A program made the position numbers and the translations under genes. From Sporosarcina sp. (GTDB taxonomy: Bacteria; Bacillota; Bacilli; Bacillales_A; Planococcaceae), in contig NZ_JARICI010000077.1 of assembly GCF_029257255.1 (NCBI RefSeq), positions 1 through 52,939 of the forward strand: a DNA stretch of 52,939 bases, in the 5' to 3' direction. The stretch's first letter is position 1. The number at the start of each line of letters is the position of its first letter. A model generated the notes under the pieces. That model had not been told where the DNA came from. It saw nothing but the letters and a program-made list of their open reading frames with translations, and searched no databases. Below, piece by piece: positions 16,298 through 24,728 of this stretch.

Positions 16298-17938
16298 TCA
16301 CCCCTTCTTCGCCTTAATAATATCTAGTGCAATTTGTGCTTCTTCATAGCCTGCATCTGCATGACGGATAATACTCATACCGGGGTCCACAACCAAGACT
16401 TTCTTCAAACGTTCTGACGCCTCTTCACTGCCGTCCGCTATCACCGTCATTCCCGAATGAACAGAATTACCGATTCCCACTCCACCGCCATTCTGAATAC
16501 TGACCATTGAAGCTCCTGCACTGGCATTTAACATGGCGTTCAAAATGGGCCAGTCTGCTACCGTATCACTGCCGTCCTTCATATTTTCTGTCTCTCGGAA
16601 GGGTGCCGCCATTGTGCTGCCTTCGGAATGATCTCGCGTAATCGCAACGGGGGCAGACAATTCACCTGAGCGTACCATTTCATTAATGATGACCCCCACT
16701 CGTTCCCGTTCTTCATAATCAAGCCAGCATGTACGAGCAGGCAAACCGTAGAAGTAAATTTTTTCCTGTACATACTGAATCCAGCGCGATACCCGGTGAT
16801 CATGCGCAAATTCTTCCAAGATCATGTCATCAATTTTATAAATATCATTCGGATCGCCTGACAGCGCAATCCAACGGCACGGACCTCGCCCCTCACAGTA
16901 ATGAGAGCGTAAATATTCTGAAGCAAAGCCAGGCAATTCAAAAGCTCGTTCATACCCCGCTTCGTACGCTTGTTTCCGCAAATTATTTCCATATTCAAAC
17001 GCGATTGCGCCGCGTTCTTTAAACGTCACCATTGCTCGAACGTGAGGAATCAGTGAATCCTTCACCAACTTCAAATAGTGACCCAGATTTTTTTTACGTA
17101 GCGCTTTCGCCTGCTCCATATCCAGACCGCTCGGAATATACCCCATCTGCAGATCATGCACTGAAGTTTGATCGGTGACAATATCCGGAATGAAATCAAG
17201 TTTAAGTGCTTCGCGATAGCGGTCCGCTACATTACCTGTCAGCGCGATTGCTAATGGCTTCTTCGCTTTTGCAGCCTGCCGTGCCAGCCGAATCGCTTCT
17301 TCCATTGAATCTACTTTAATATCACAGTAATTATTTTTCAGACGCTGATCAATCTTCTCTTCAGATATTTCCACGACTATACACACTCCGCCGTGCATCG
17401 TGACAGACAGCGGCTGTGCAGCACTCATTCCTCCGAGTCCCGACGTCAGCACGATTTTACCTTGCAGGGTATCGTCAAAATGCCTCTTTGCAATTTCACC
17501 CATTGTCTCAAATGTCCCCTGCAGCACTCCCTGAACCCCAATATATGCCCAAGATGCCGCAGTCGATTGACCGTACATCGTCAGCCCTTTTTCATTCAGC
17601 TTATCGAATGCTTCGTCTGTTGACCAATGAGGAACCAGAACGGATGATGCGTTAACAATTCGCGGAGAATGAGGAAATGAAGGAAACTTTCCTACCGGCT
17701 TCCCTGATTGTATAAGCAAGGTTTCAGTCGGCGACAATTGCTTCAGTTCACGAATGATTGCATCCACGGATTCATGATTCCTGGCTGCTTTTCCCCTGCC
17801 GCCATATACTATTAAGTCTTTGCTGCTTTCCGCTACCCGCGGATCCAGGCTGTTTAAAAACAGCCGCAGCAATCCTTCAATCTCCCAATTCTTACAGCTG
17901 ATTTCTGTTCCTGTCGGCGAAATTAATACGTTTGGCAT
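16298..17938 (-). CDS. Divergent urocanate-hydratase paralogue (HutU2, 546 aa)
   Basis: Full-length member of the urocanase family with the NAD-binding core (VYGGRGKAARN, SGLGGMSAAQPLS) and the near-catalytic Cys404 in RTCWLDYEER. Substrate-side segments differ from HutU1. YGQSTAASWAYIG replaces [27 protein letters not shown] replaces [14 protein letters not shown], and RDHSEGSTMAAP replaces [12 protein letters not shown]. Gln482-Asn483 replace the His-His pair. This suggests a modified urocanate (N-methyl-, thio- or otherwise substituted) rather than urocanate itself. ATG 17938 has AAAGGAG eight bases upstream. It is the first gene of a two-gene unit with an AraC regulator and diverges from lysR. 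Substrate change is inference. Confidence 0.85.
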   Translation of the reverse strand: MPNVLISPTGTEISCKNWEIEGLLRLFLNSLDPRVAESSKDLIVYGGRGKAARNHESVDAIIRELKQLSPTETLLIQSGKPVGKFPSFPHSPRIVNASSVLVPHWSTDEAFDKLNEKGLTMYGQSTAASWAYIGVQGVLQGTFETMGEIAKRHFDDTLQGKIVLTSGLGGMSAAQPLSVTMHGGVCIVVEISEEKIDQRLKNNYCDIKVDSMEEAIRLARQAAKAKKPLAIALTGNVADRYREALKLDFIPDIVTDQTSVHDLQMGYIPSGLDMEQAKALRKKNLGHYLKLVKDSLIPHVRAMVTFKERGAIAFEYGNNLRKQAYEAGYERAFELPGFASEYLRSHYCEGRGPCRWIALSGDPNDIYKIDDMILEEFAHDHRVSRWIQYVQEKIYFYGLPARTCWLDYEERERVGVIINEMVRSGELSAPVAITRDHSEGSTMAAPFRETENMKDGSDTVADWPILNAMLNASAGASMVSIQNGGGVGIGNSVHSGMTVIADGSEEASERLKKVLVVDPGMSIIRHADAGYEEAQIALDIIKAKKG

Positions 17939-17988
17939 CCGCTAAACTCCTTTATCGTTCTATTTTTTTCTTAGTAAGTTATAATTCT

Positions 17989-18008
17989 TTACCTAGCAGT
18001 GAGGTAAC
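17989..18008. promoter_or_regulatory. LysR-type operator candidate between hutU2 and lysR
   Basis: TTACCT-N7-AGGTAA (17989-18007) is a perfect interrupted dyad about 60 bases ahead of the hutU2 start. Read on the minus strand, TTACCTCACTGCTAG recurs as TTACCTTACTGCAAG in the TRAP promoter region (24481-24495). A common regulator, probably the adjacent LysR protein, is likely. Confidence 0.55.
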
Positions 18009-18308
18009 TATATTTAAATTAGTGCCTTTAACATTCTAAAAGTGTGAGTAAGTGGTAGGATACCGTTTCCCTGCGTTCCGACAACACTTTCTCCAATACC
18101 AGCGAAGGCAATCCCCCAGCGCCGAAGCGGGTTCAAACCGCAAACTTATATTTTCTTCAAACTTCCTGCTAAGTCGAGAAACCGAAACCGCATTCTGTAA
18201 TTCAACGACATGAAATAACTTAATTATACAACTAGCATGTGCCCAAATCGCTTCTGGCGGATGTGCTATACTGATGGGAAGAATTATTGCAAAGTGGAGG
18301 GTTGTCAG
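18009..18308. other. Intergenic region hutU2-lysR
   Basis: It holds a GC-richer stretch (18040-18200) open on the minus strand but without a ribosome binding site or recognisable family. A candidate extended -10 promoter for lysR follows (TG-C-TATACT, 18264-18272). No RNA gene is apparent. Confidence 0.4.
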
Positions 18309-19199
18309 ATGGATCATCGATCTTTACTCTATTTCACGACGTTAATTGAAGAAGGAAGCTTCACCCAGGCAGCGAAAGCACTTTTCATCTCGCAGCCGTC
18401 TCTAAGCTCTGCAATTAAAAAGTTTGAAGACACAGTGGGACTTAAACTAATAGAACGGAGTACGAGAAATATCTCTCTAACAAAAGAAGGAGAGATTATG
18501 TATGAAGAAGCGAAAAAACTACTCAGTCATTTTAATTACTTTCAAAAAGAAGCCATCCGTCTAAGAGAAGACGGACCGCTTGAGCTACATATCGGACTAA
18601 TTGAATCTGTACGTTTTTGGCTGCCAAAGGTACTTGTATCCTACAGTGCGAATCATCCGGATATTCATATCAAATTACTTGAAGTGCTGGGATTGACGCA
18701 AGTGGAAACTGCCCTAAAAAATTATCAGATTCACTTGGCGATCACTAATCAGCTTTTTGAAAGCGAAGAAATCGAAATGTTACCGATCTATACAGAGCGA
18801 CTTGTCGCTTTATTACCTAACGGCCACCCTCTTCAGCATAAAGATAATTTATCCATTCATGATCTAGAAGGCGAAGAATTTATTATCTGCAAAGAAGGAT
18901 TTCAGACACGCAATGATATTCTGAATGAATTCCGGAAGTCCGGCATTAAGCCTAATATTCATTTTGAGATTGAACGATTCGAAACCGCTTGTGCCTTAGT
19001 TGAGGAAGGTCTCGGTATCACGATTGTTCCAGAGAACTATCTGCGGACAACGGACCGTCCTTCGTTGGCAGTAAAAACATTAACAAACAGTCATCTTTCA
19101 CGCACCGTCTATATTGCTTATATAAAAAATCGCTATCTGCCGCCTGTCATTGAAGAATTCATTGACACGACGAAAGATTTTTTCAAAATAGCTGACTAA
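18309..19199 (+). CDS. LysR-family transcriptional regulator (296 aa)
   Basis: A standard LTTR. The N-terminal winged HTH covers residues about 1-60 (GSFTQAAKALFISQPSLSSAIKKFE), a linker helix follows, and a periplasmic-binding-protein-like effector domain runs from about 90 to the end. The ATG at 18309 follows GGAGG by eight bases; a 24-codon extension is unsupported. It diverges from hutU2 and ends exactly where the converging D-2-hydroxyacid dehydrogenase gene ends, with no base between them. Its position between the hutU2 and TRAP/aminotransferase operons makes it the likely regulator of the locus, with an imidazole acid as possible effector (inference). Confidence 0.9.
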   Translation: MDHRSLLYFTTLIEEGSFTQAAKALFISQPSLSSAIKKFEDTVGLKLIERSTRNISLTKEGEIMYEEAKKLLSHFNYFQKEAIRLREDGPLELHIGLIESVRFWLPKVLVSYSANHPDIHIKLLEVLGLTQVETALKNYQIHLAITNQLFESEEIEMLPIYTERLVALLPNGHPLQHKDNLSIHDLEGEEFIICKEGFQTRNDILNEFRKSGIKPNIHFEIERFETACALVEEGLGITIVPENYLRTTDRPSLAVKTLTNSHLSRTVYIAYIKNRYLPPVIEEFIDTTKDFFKIAD

Positions 19200-20183
19200 T
19201 CAATGTGTACGCTCAGGCATCACATTCTGAACAAATTCAGGTGTTTTTCCTTCGATTGCACGGATGACATTTAAACTGGTACGAGATCGAAGTTCATATT
19301 CGGATTCTTCGGATACATAAGAAGAATGCGGTGTAACAAACACTTCTTCCATATGAAGAAGCTCCTGATCTCTGCCAGGTGGTTCTTCCGTCAATACATC
19401 CAAGCCTGCACCCGCAAGATGACCTTCTTTCATCACCTTCACCAAAGCGTCTTCCTGAATGATTGCTCCTCGGCATGTATTAATGAGAATAGAACCTTCT
19501 TTCATCTGTTTCAATCTGTCGTAGTTTAACATCCCTTCCGTTTCTTCGGTTAACGGAACGTGCAGGCTCAAAATATCGGATCTTTCCAGCAGCTGATCGA
19601 GTGATACAGACTCCACGCCTAATTCAGTAAACGCCTCTTTCTGCACAAATTCATCATGTGCAATTACGTTCACACCGAACACCTGAAATTTCCGTGCCAC
19701 CTCTTTAGCGATCCGGCCAAAGCCGAGCAATCCGACCGTTCTTCCCTTGATCCGCTTAATCGGCAATGTATCAAGTGGATTCCAACCGAGACTTTTCACT
19801 TGTTCATTATAGGCACGCAGTCTTCTCGCTACAGACAATGACAATGCAATTGTATGGTCAGACACTTCGCCAACACAATAATCCGCCATATTCGTGACGT
19901 ATATTCCTTTATTGCTGGCAGCGTCCAAATCAATATGATTAAAGCCTACTCCGGATGCCGCAATGATTTTACAGTTCTCCAGTTGAGAGATAATATCCGC
20001 GCCGCAAGGAAAACCGATTTGCGCTACAATACCGTCCGCATATTTTCCAAACGTCTCAAAATCCTCTTTTACCGTATCACTTCTCGTCACTTTACATTCC
20101 ATATCGTGATCGTCGTAAATCCCCATTTCCACATCATGTGTAAACCACTCATCATCTAAAATCCACACTTTTTTCCTTGTCAT
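19200..20183 (-). CDS. D-isomer-specific 2-hydroxyacid dehydrogenase (327 aa)
   Basis: NAD-dependent enzyme interconverting a 2-oxo acid and a D-2-hydroxy acid. The Rossmann motif GLLGFGRIA is at residues 151-159. The catalytic triad is visible as Arg238 (CRGAI), Glu267 (LTEEPP) and His286 (TPHSSY). The subgroup resembles CtBP-like dehydrogenases. It lies nine bases after a HisC-type aminotransferase in the TRAP operon. That pairing suggests imidazolelactate/imidazolepyruvate interconversion (inference). A glyoxylate or aromatic 2-oxo-acid reductase is possible. GGAG lies inside the end of the upstream gene. Confidence 0.9.
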   Translation of the reverse strand: MTRKKVWILDDEWFTHDVEMGIYDDHDMECKVTRSDTVKEDFETFGKYADGIVAQIGFPCGADIISQLENCKIIAASGVGFNHIDLDAASNKGIYVTNMADYCVGEVSDHTIALSLSVARRLRAYNEQVKSLGWNPLDTLPIKRIKGRTVGLLGFGRIAKEVARKFQVFGVNVIAHDEFVQKEAFTELGVESVSLDQLLERSDILSLHVPLTEETEGMLNYDRLKQMKEGSILINTCRGAIIQEDALVKVMKEGHLAGAGLDVLTEEPPGRDQELLHMEEVFVTPHSSYVSEESEYELRSRTSLNVIRAIEGKTPEFVQNVMPERTH

Positions 20184-20192
20184 AATCCAACA

Positions 20193-21281
20193 TCACTCCT
20201 TCTCATTTTGATGTAAAATTTCCACCAGCAATTCATTTTGCTCCTTAGTCCCAATTGACACACGGACGTATTCATTTAAGCCCCATGGCGTGCATGGACG
20301 AATGATCAATCCTTTTTCCAATAGCTTATTAAACAATATCTGTGCATCTGACTTAATGTGAACGAACAAGAAGTTCGTATAGGACGGAAAGACTTCGAAT
20401 CCAAGCTTTGTGAATTCCTCCGTCAAATAGTTCTTGCCTTCTTCATTCATCTGATAATGCTCGTCTGTAAATTCACTGTCATCGAGTGTTGCAGATGCCG
20501 CTTCAATCGCCACACGATTCACAGCAAACGGCTCGCGCAAACGCAGGACAGGTTCAAGCAGTTCTTCTGACGCAATGGCATAGCCAACACGCAAGCCTGC
20601 TAAGCTATAGAATTTTGAGAACGTACGGATTGTAATAATCGGATGATCCGCCTTGAAATAATCAATTCCCGTCTTATACGGTTGCTCCCGAATATATTCG
20701 ATATACGCTTCATCAAGTACAACCGTCACATGATCCGGAACTTCTTGGATGAATTTCTCTATGGCGGAATCCTCTACAATCGTGCCGGTAGGGTTATTCG
20801 GATTACAGATGAATACTAATTTTGTCTTATCCGTAATTGCCGCTTGAATGGCATCCAGATCAAACTTCCAATCTTCTGTAAGTGGCACTTCCACCGGCTT
20901 GCCGCCCATTAACAAAGTGGACGAACGGTATGCCGGGAAAGTAGGGCTTCCGTAAACTACTTCATCTCCTTCATCGATGTATGCGCTGACCACCAACGAA
21001 ATAATATTATCTGCACCGTTACCCGTGATAACTTGTTCAGGCCGCACTTCATACAAATCCGCCAGACGTTCACGCAGTTTTGTTGCGGACGCATCTGGAT
21101 ATAAATGTACTTCCTCAATTGCCTGCTTCATGGCTGCTTTCGCTTTAGGCGAAGGACCGAGCGGATTTTCATTCGATGCGAGGCGGTGAACAACCTCCAG
21201 ATTCAATTCTTTCTTTACTGCTTCAATCGATTTTCCCGGAATATACGGGGCAATATCTTTCACACTAGTTCTCCAATTCAT
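20193..21281 (-). CDS. hisC: Histidinol-phosphate-aminotransferase-type PLP enzyme (362 aa)
   Basis: Fold-type I aminotransferase of the HisC subgroup. The substrate/PLP motifs are ASNENPLGPSP (35-45), CNPNNPTGT (159-167), the Asp-Glu-Ala-Tyr of VLDEAYIEY (188-196) and the PLP lysine Lys223 in TFSKFYSLAGLRVGY. The C-terminal arginine (RVSIG) is present. Length is normal. It is not among his biosynthesis genes but between a TRAP transporter and a 2-hydroxyacid dehydrogenase. A catabolic role is therefore plausible, such as transamination between histidine and imidazolepyruvate. HisC enzymes commonly also accept aromatic amino acids. ATG 21281 has GGAG upstream. Confidence 0.9.
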   Translation of the reverse strand: MNWRTSVKDIAPYIPGKSIEAVKKELNLEVVHRLASNENPLGPSPKAKAAMKQAIEEVHLYPDASATKLRERLADLYEVRPEQVITGNGADNIISLVVSAYIDEGDEVVYGSPTFPAYRSSTLLMGGKPVEVPLTEDWKFDLDAIQAAITDKTKLVFICNPNNPTGTIVEDSAIEKFIQEVPDHVTVVLDEAYIEYIREQPYKTGIDYFKADHPIITIRTFSKFYSLAGLRVGYAIASEELLEPVLRLREPFAVNRVAIEAASATLDDSEFTDEHYQMNEEGKNYLTEEFTKLGFEVFPSYTNFLFVHIKSDAQILFNKLLEKGLIIRPCTPWGLNEYVRVSIGTKEQNELLVEILHQNEKE

Positions 21282-21311
21282 AACGATTCCAGCTCCTGTT
21301 CTACGATGTGA

Positions 21312-22592
21312 TTATTTCGCCAATCCCGGAAGATAGGTAGAAAACTGCGGAACGGCAATAATGATGACAATAATGACCAGCATAGCAATAATGAATGGTA
21401 CGAGTGCACGGCTGATTCGTTCAATAGAGACTTTACTGATATGCGAAGCCACGAATAAGTTAACACCAAGCGGCGGTGTAACATAACCGACAGCCAAGTT
21501 ACAAACCATAATAACTCCAAAGTGAATCGGATCAATGCCTACCGCAACTGCGACCGGCAATAGAATCGGCGTCAAAATAACAACTGCTGAAATGGTGTCA
21601 ATGAACATTCCAACTACAAACAGGAACGCACTGACCAGTAACATCGTAATAATCATATTCTCAGAGATTCCTGTAATGAAATGCGCAATCGTCGCAGGAA
21701 TGCGTTCGATACTGAGAAGATAGGCAAAGGAAATGGAGAAACTGATGATAATGATGACTGGAATATTCAACAATGTTGCTTCTAAGAACACGTTGTACAG
21801 ACTCTTTAACGTCAATTCTTTATAGACAAACAATCCAATAAACAGGGCATACATACAGGCGACCGCTGCCGATTCGGTAGGTGAGAATAGACCGCTGTAT
21901 ATTCCCCCGAGAATGACTACTGGAATCAATAATGCCCATTTTGCATAGTTGATTGCTTTCAATACTTCCATGAATGTAGGGAATTTACCTTCAGTCGGGA
22001 AGTCACGTTTTTTCGCCGTTCGGTAAGAAACGAACATCAACGCAAGACCAATTAAAATCCCCGGAATAATTCCTGCTAAAAAGAGTGCGCCAATTGATAC
22101 GCCTCCTACAATTCCAAACATGATGAACGGAATACTCGGAGGTAAAATAACGCCGATTGAGCCGGCAGTCGCTGTTACAGCTGCAGCAAACGGCTTGTCA
22201 TATCCTTTTTTCGCCATGTTGGGAATCATGAATGATCCGATCGCCGCCACTGTCGCAGGACCTGAACCTGAGATTGCAGCAAAGAACATACTGGCAAGAA
22301 CTGTACCGATTGCAAGTCCGCCTGTTAAGTAACCTACGAGAACACCCGCCAAGTGCAGAAGACGTTTAGACACACCGCCCGAACTCATCAAAACTCCTGC
22401 CAGAATGAACAGTGGAATAGAAAGCAATGAAAATGAATCCAGAGAAGTGAAGGCCTGCTGCACAATTGATCCGAGCGGAAGATCCGTTGCAAAAACCATT
22501 GTAAATAAAGCTGATGCTCCAAGGGATATCGCGATAGGAACGCCAATCAGCATAAGAACAAAGAAACTGATAAATAATACGGCAATTGTCAT
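21312..22592 (-). CDS. dctM: TRAP transporter large membrane subunit, DctM type (426 aa)
   Basis: The ion-coupled transport subunit of a tripartite ATP-independent periplasmic-type importer. About 12 hydrophobic segments and DctM-type motifs are visible, such as SGSGPATVAAIGSFMIP and GVNLFVASHISKVSIE. Length is normal. Its start overlaps the dctQ stop by four bases (ATGA type), which implies translational coupling. It lies 30 bases ahead of the aminotransferase gene. The cargo is an organic acid, as for most TRAP systems. Imidazole carboxylates are proposed from the neighbours. Confidence 0.93.
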   Translation of the reverse strand: MTIAVLFISFFVLMLIGVPIAISLGASALFTMVFATDLPLGSIVQQAFTSLDSFSLLSIPLFILAGVLMSSGGVSKRLLHLAGVLVGYLTGGLAIGTVLASMFFAAISGSGPATVAAIGSFMIPNMAKKGYDKPFAAAVTATAGSIGVILPPSIPFIMFGIVGGVSIGALFLAGIIPGILIGLALMFVSYRTAKKRDFPTEGKFPTFMEVLKAINYAKWALLIPVVILGGIYSGLFSPTESAAVACMYALFIGLFVYKELTLKSLYNVFLEATLLNIPVIIIISFSISFAYLLSIERIPATIAHFITGISENMIITMLLVSAFLFVVGMFIDTISAVVILTPILLPVAVAVGIDPIHFGVIMVCNLAVGYVTPPLGVNLFVASHISKVSIERISRALVPFIIAMLVIIVIIIAVPQFSTYLPGLAK

Positions 22593-23092
22593 TGTTCTAC
22601 CCCCTCTATCTCTTCTTCGAGCAGTTCGCCTTTTAAGATTCCTCTGAATTGCTGAATCAGTCTAAGCACCATGAAAAATGCACCAAGAGGGATTACAGAA
22701 TAAGGGATTGCCATTAAGATTCCACTTGAAGGAGCTTTTTGGCCAGTTTCTAATAACTGCAATATAAATAATGTCCCCTTGTATGTAATGAATGCCATAA
22801 AGACGAAAAATAAAAATGTAGCCAGTAAATCCAAAACTTTTTTACATGTATCATTCATTAAATCTCTTACAAAAGTTACTCGGATGTGACCGCCCATTTT
22901 AATAGCTAAGCTGGAGCCAATCCACACTTGTGCGACGTGGATATATCGTGCAAATTCTTCTCCCCACACGATCCCGCTGCCAAAAAAGTAACGGAACAAT
23001 GCCTGGCTGAAAATCATCAGCAAAATAGCCACCATTGTCGTGACTAGAAATATTTCTTCAAACTTCTCAATAAAACGTAAAAATTTCTTCAT
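22589..23092 (-). CDS. dctQ: TRAP transporter small membrane subunit, DctQ type (167 aa)
   Basis: Four predicted membrane helices (about residues 17-35, 50-65, 90-110 and 130-150). Conserved DctQ features include the Arg/Tyr-rich FRYFFGSGIVWGEEFARY after helix 1 and a glycine-rich stretch before helix 4. It stabilises the DctM transport subunit. It lies 184 bases after dctP, with a terminator-like hairpin between, and overlaps dctM. Confidence 0.9.
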   Translation of the reverse strand: MKKFLRFIEKFEEIFLVTTMVAILLMIFSQALFRYFFGSGIVWGEEFARYIHVAQVWIGSSLAIKMGGHIRVTFVRDLMNDTCKKVLDLLATFLFFVFMAFITYKGTLFILQLLETGQKAPSSGILMAIPYSVIPLGAFFMVLRLIQQFRGILKGELLEEEIEGVEQ

Positions 23093-23221
23093 CGTTTATC
23101 ATCTCCACTCATTCGATATATAACGTGGCGCTATTCTCTACGATGTCTTTTTGCAGAGTGTCTCAACCTAATTAGAATTCATTTTCATTACTTCGATTAC
23201 CGAAGAGATTAAGAAAAATTC

Positions 23222-23255
23222 TCCCGGTTATCATTACAAACAATGACAACCGGGA
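23222..23255 (-). terminator. Attenuator-like hairpin between dctP and dctQ
   Basis: On the minus strand CCCGGTTGTCATT pairs with AATGATAACCGGG, followed by AGAATTTTTCTT. Partial termination here would keep the binding protein more abundant than the membrane subunits. The effect is inferred. Confidence 0.6.
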
Positions 23256-23276
23256 TGAAGTTTTACGACTATACTC

Positions 23277-24284
23277 TTATTCTCTTACTAAACCCATTAG
23301 GTCTGAACCAATCTCTTTTTCATACTTGTCATATACCGGCTTTAGCTTTTCGATAATTTCCTGTTTTGTTTCTTCAGGAAGCGTGTTTACTTTCAGTGTG
23401 TCACCTAAAAGCTCCATTGCTGCTGTATCCATTTCAACAGATACTTCTCTTTCATGCTTTGTAAACGCAGCACCCGCTTCATCAACCACTTTCTGAAGAT
23501 CTTCAGGAAGTGAATCGTAGAACGCTTTGTTCATAACCAGAGCCTCTGCAGTAAACGAGTGGTTCATGATTGTCATATAGTCTTGAACTTCATACACTTT
23601 AGAGCTCTCGATCAATTGCCCTGTTGTCTGCATACCATCAAAGATGTTCTGCTGAAGTGCAGAGTACAATTCACCGAATGCGTATGGCTGAGGATTCGCA
23701 CCGAGTGCCTTCAAGCTGTCTAAGTGAATATTGTTTTCCATCGTACGAAGTTTCAAGCCTTTGAAATCTTCTACTGTTTCGATCGGCTTCACGTTGTTCG
23801 TCATCTGCGTCATACCTGCACTGCCCCAACCTAAACCTTTCAGCTGATTCTCTTCCAGTTTAGAATTCAAGATATTTCCAAGCTCTCCATCTAATTTGCT
23901 GTTTGCATCTTCCACATCATCAAATACAAATAAGAAGTCGAGCGCCATAAATTCTTTTACAAAGTTCGTCAAAGGCGCTGTTGCTGGACTTGCTGCCTGT
24001 ATATTTCCTGCTTGAACCGCTTCAATTGCTTCACGCTCAGAAGCATACAGCTCCCCATTTGAAAATACTTCTACTTGCAATCTGCCGTCTGATTTTTCTT
24101 CAGCCACTTCTTTAAATTCCATTAATCCTTTGTGAAGTGCAGAATCCTCTTCTACAGAGTTAGAAATCGTGATTTTATACTTCTTATCTGAAGAACCTGC
24201 ATCTGCCTTATCACTATCACTGCCGCAACCTGCAACCACCAATGCCAGCGACATCGCTGCACCCATCATCATTTTCTTCCACAT
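23277..24284 (-). CDS. dctP: TRAP transporter solute-binding lipoprotein, DctP family (335 aa)
   Basis: Extracellular lipid-anchored receptor that captures the substrate for DctQM. A signal peptide ends in the lipobox VVAGC with Cys20. The TRAP-receptor signature Arg180 in GLKLRTMENN normally salt-bridges the substrate carboxylate. GELYSALQQNIFDGMQT matches the family's conserved C-terminal block. It is the first gene of a TRAP-aminotransferase-dehydrogenase operon. AGGGGG lies seven bases before the ATG. The ligand should be a monocarboxylate or 2-oxo/hydroxy acid. Imidazolepropionate, imidazolelactate or urocanate are proposed on context. Confidence 0.93.
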   Translation of the reverse strand: MWKKMMMGAAMSLALVVAGCGSDSDKADAGSSDKKYKITISNSVEEDSALHKGLMEFKEVAEEKSDGRLQVEVFSNGELYASEREAIEAVQAGNIQAASPATAPLTNFVKEFMALDFLFVFDDVEDANSKLDGELGNILNSKLEENQLKGLGWGSAGMTQMTNNVKPIETVEDFKGLKLRTMENNIHLDSLKALGANPQPYAFGELYSALQQNIFDGMQTTGQLIESSKVYEVQDYMTIMNHSFTAEALVMNKAFYDSLPEDLQKVVDEAGAAFTKHEREVSVEMDTAAMELLGDTLKVNTLPEETKQEIIEKLKPVYDKYEKEIGSDLMGLVRE

Positions 24285-24369
24285 ATTATTGCCCCCTTTT
24301 TATTTATTAAAATAGTTAGTCTGTTAAACTGCTAATCTGGAGTTAATCAAAGTTGTCATTATGAGTAAA

Positions 24370-24383
24370 TTTAACCGCTTACA
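24370..24383. promoter_or_regulatory. cre-like CcpA site upstream of dctP
   Basis: On the minus strand TGTAAGCGGTTAAA fits the degenerate cre consensus TGWNANCGNTNWCA except at the penultimate base. It lies about 90 bases ahead of dctP, consistent with catabolite control. Confidence 0.45.
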
Positions 24384-24402
24384 TTTTACTGTTTGGTAAC
24401 AG

Positions 24403-24495
24403 GTAAGGTAATGAAGCGCAAGAATGGTTTAACGGCCTCCTTTACAGTGAGTTGCTTTTAAAAATTTTCATACTTTTCTATTACCTTACTGCAAG
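24403..24495. promoter_or_regulatory. Paired inverted operator motifs upstream of dctP
   Basis: GTAAGGTAAT (24403-24412) is a perfect inverse of ATTACCTTAC (24480-24489). The right copy continues as TTACCTTACTGCAAG, which matches the hutU2-lysR site at 14 of 20 positions. The left copy, read in reverse, is TTACCTTACCTG. Two sites on either side of a promoter would suit a tetrameric LysR regulator. Confidence 0.5.
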
Positions 24496-24728
24496 TATAT
24501 TTTAATCATCAGACTATTACAAATCACTTTTTTATATATAGTTATAGGATTTGGCTATTTATTATATAACATATGGATTTACTGACTTCCTTTCATGTCC
24601 ATTTATCAATGAAATCAGAAGGCTATCCGAGCTTGTTTATCGTAACTCATAAGCAATGGTTGCTTTTCTCACAGATAACAGGTAGAGTGTATGTAATTAA
24701 ACATTCTCTTATTTCGAAGATTTCGAAG

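Larger units (their letters stand above)
24285..24728. other. Regulatory intergenic region upstream of the TRAP operon and the dapA leader
   Basis: It is AT-rich with no supported gene. It holds a cre-like site, two oppositely oriented copies of GTAAGGTAAT/ATTACCTTAC 67 bases apart, and then about 200 bases in which I see only AT-rich sequence before the lysine aptamer. No single sigma-A promoter stands out for dctP. Confidence 0.5.

Noticed and set aside
10503..17938. Ordinary histidine utilisation (hut) operon
   Set aside because: Two urocanases are present, but no histidine ammonia-lyase, imidazolonepropionase or formimidoylglutamase gene lies anywhere in the window.
18036..18317. Minus-strand ORF of 93 codons between hutU2 and lysR
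   Set aside because: No ribosome binding site, no family likeness, and it covers the lysR promoter and ribosome binding site. Mentioned only as part of the intergenic region.
16298..24284. Ergothioneine degradation cluster
   Set aside because: HutU2 could be a thiourocanate hydratase, but no ergothionase-type lyase or ergothioneine transporter gene is present. Kept only as an alternative for HutU2.
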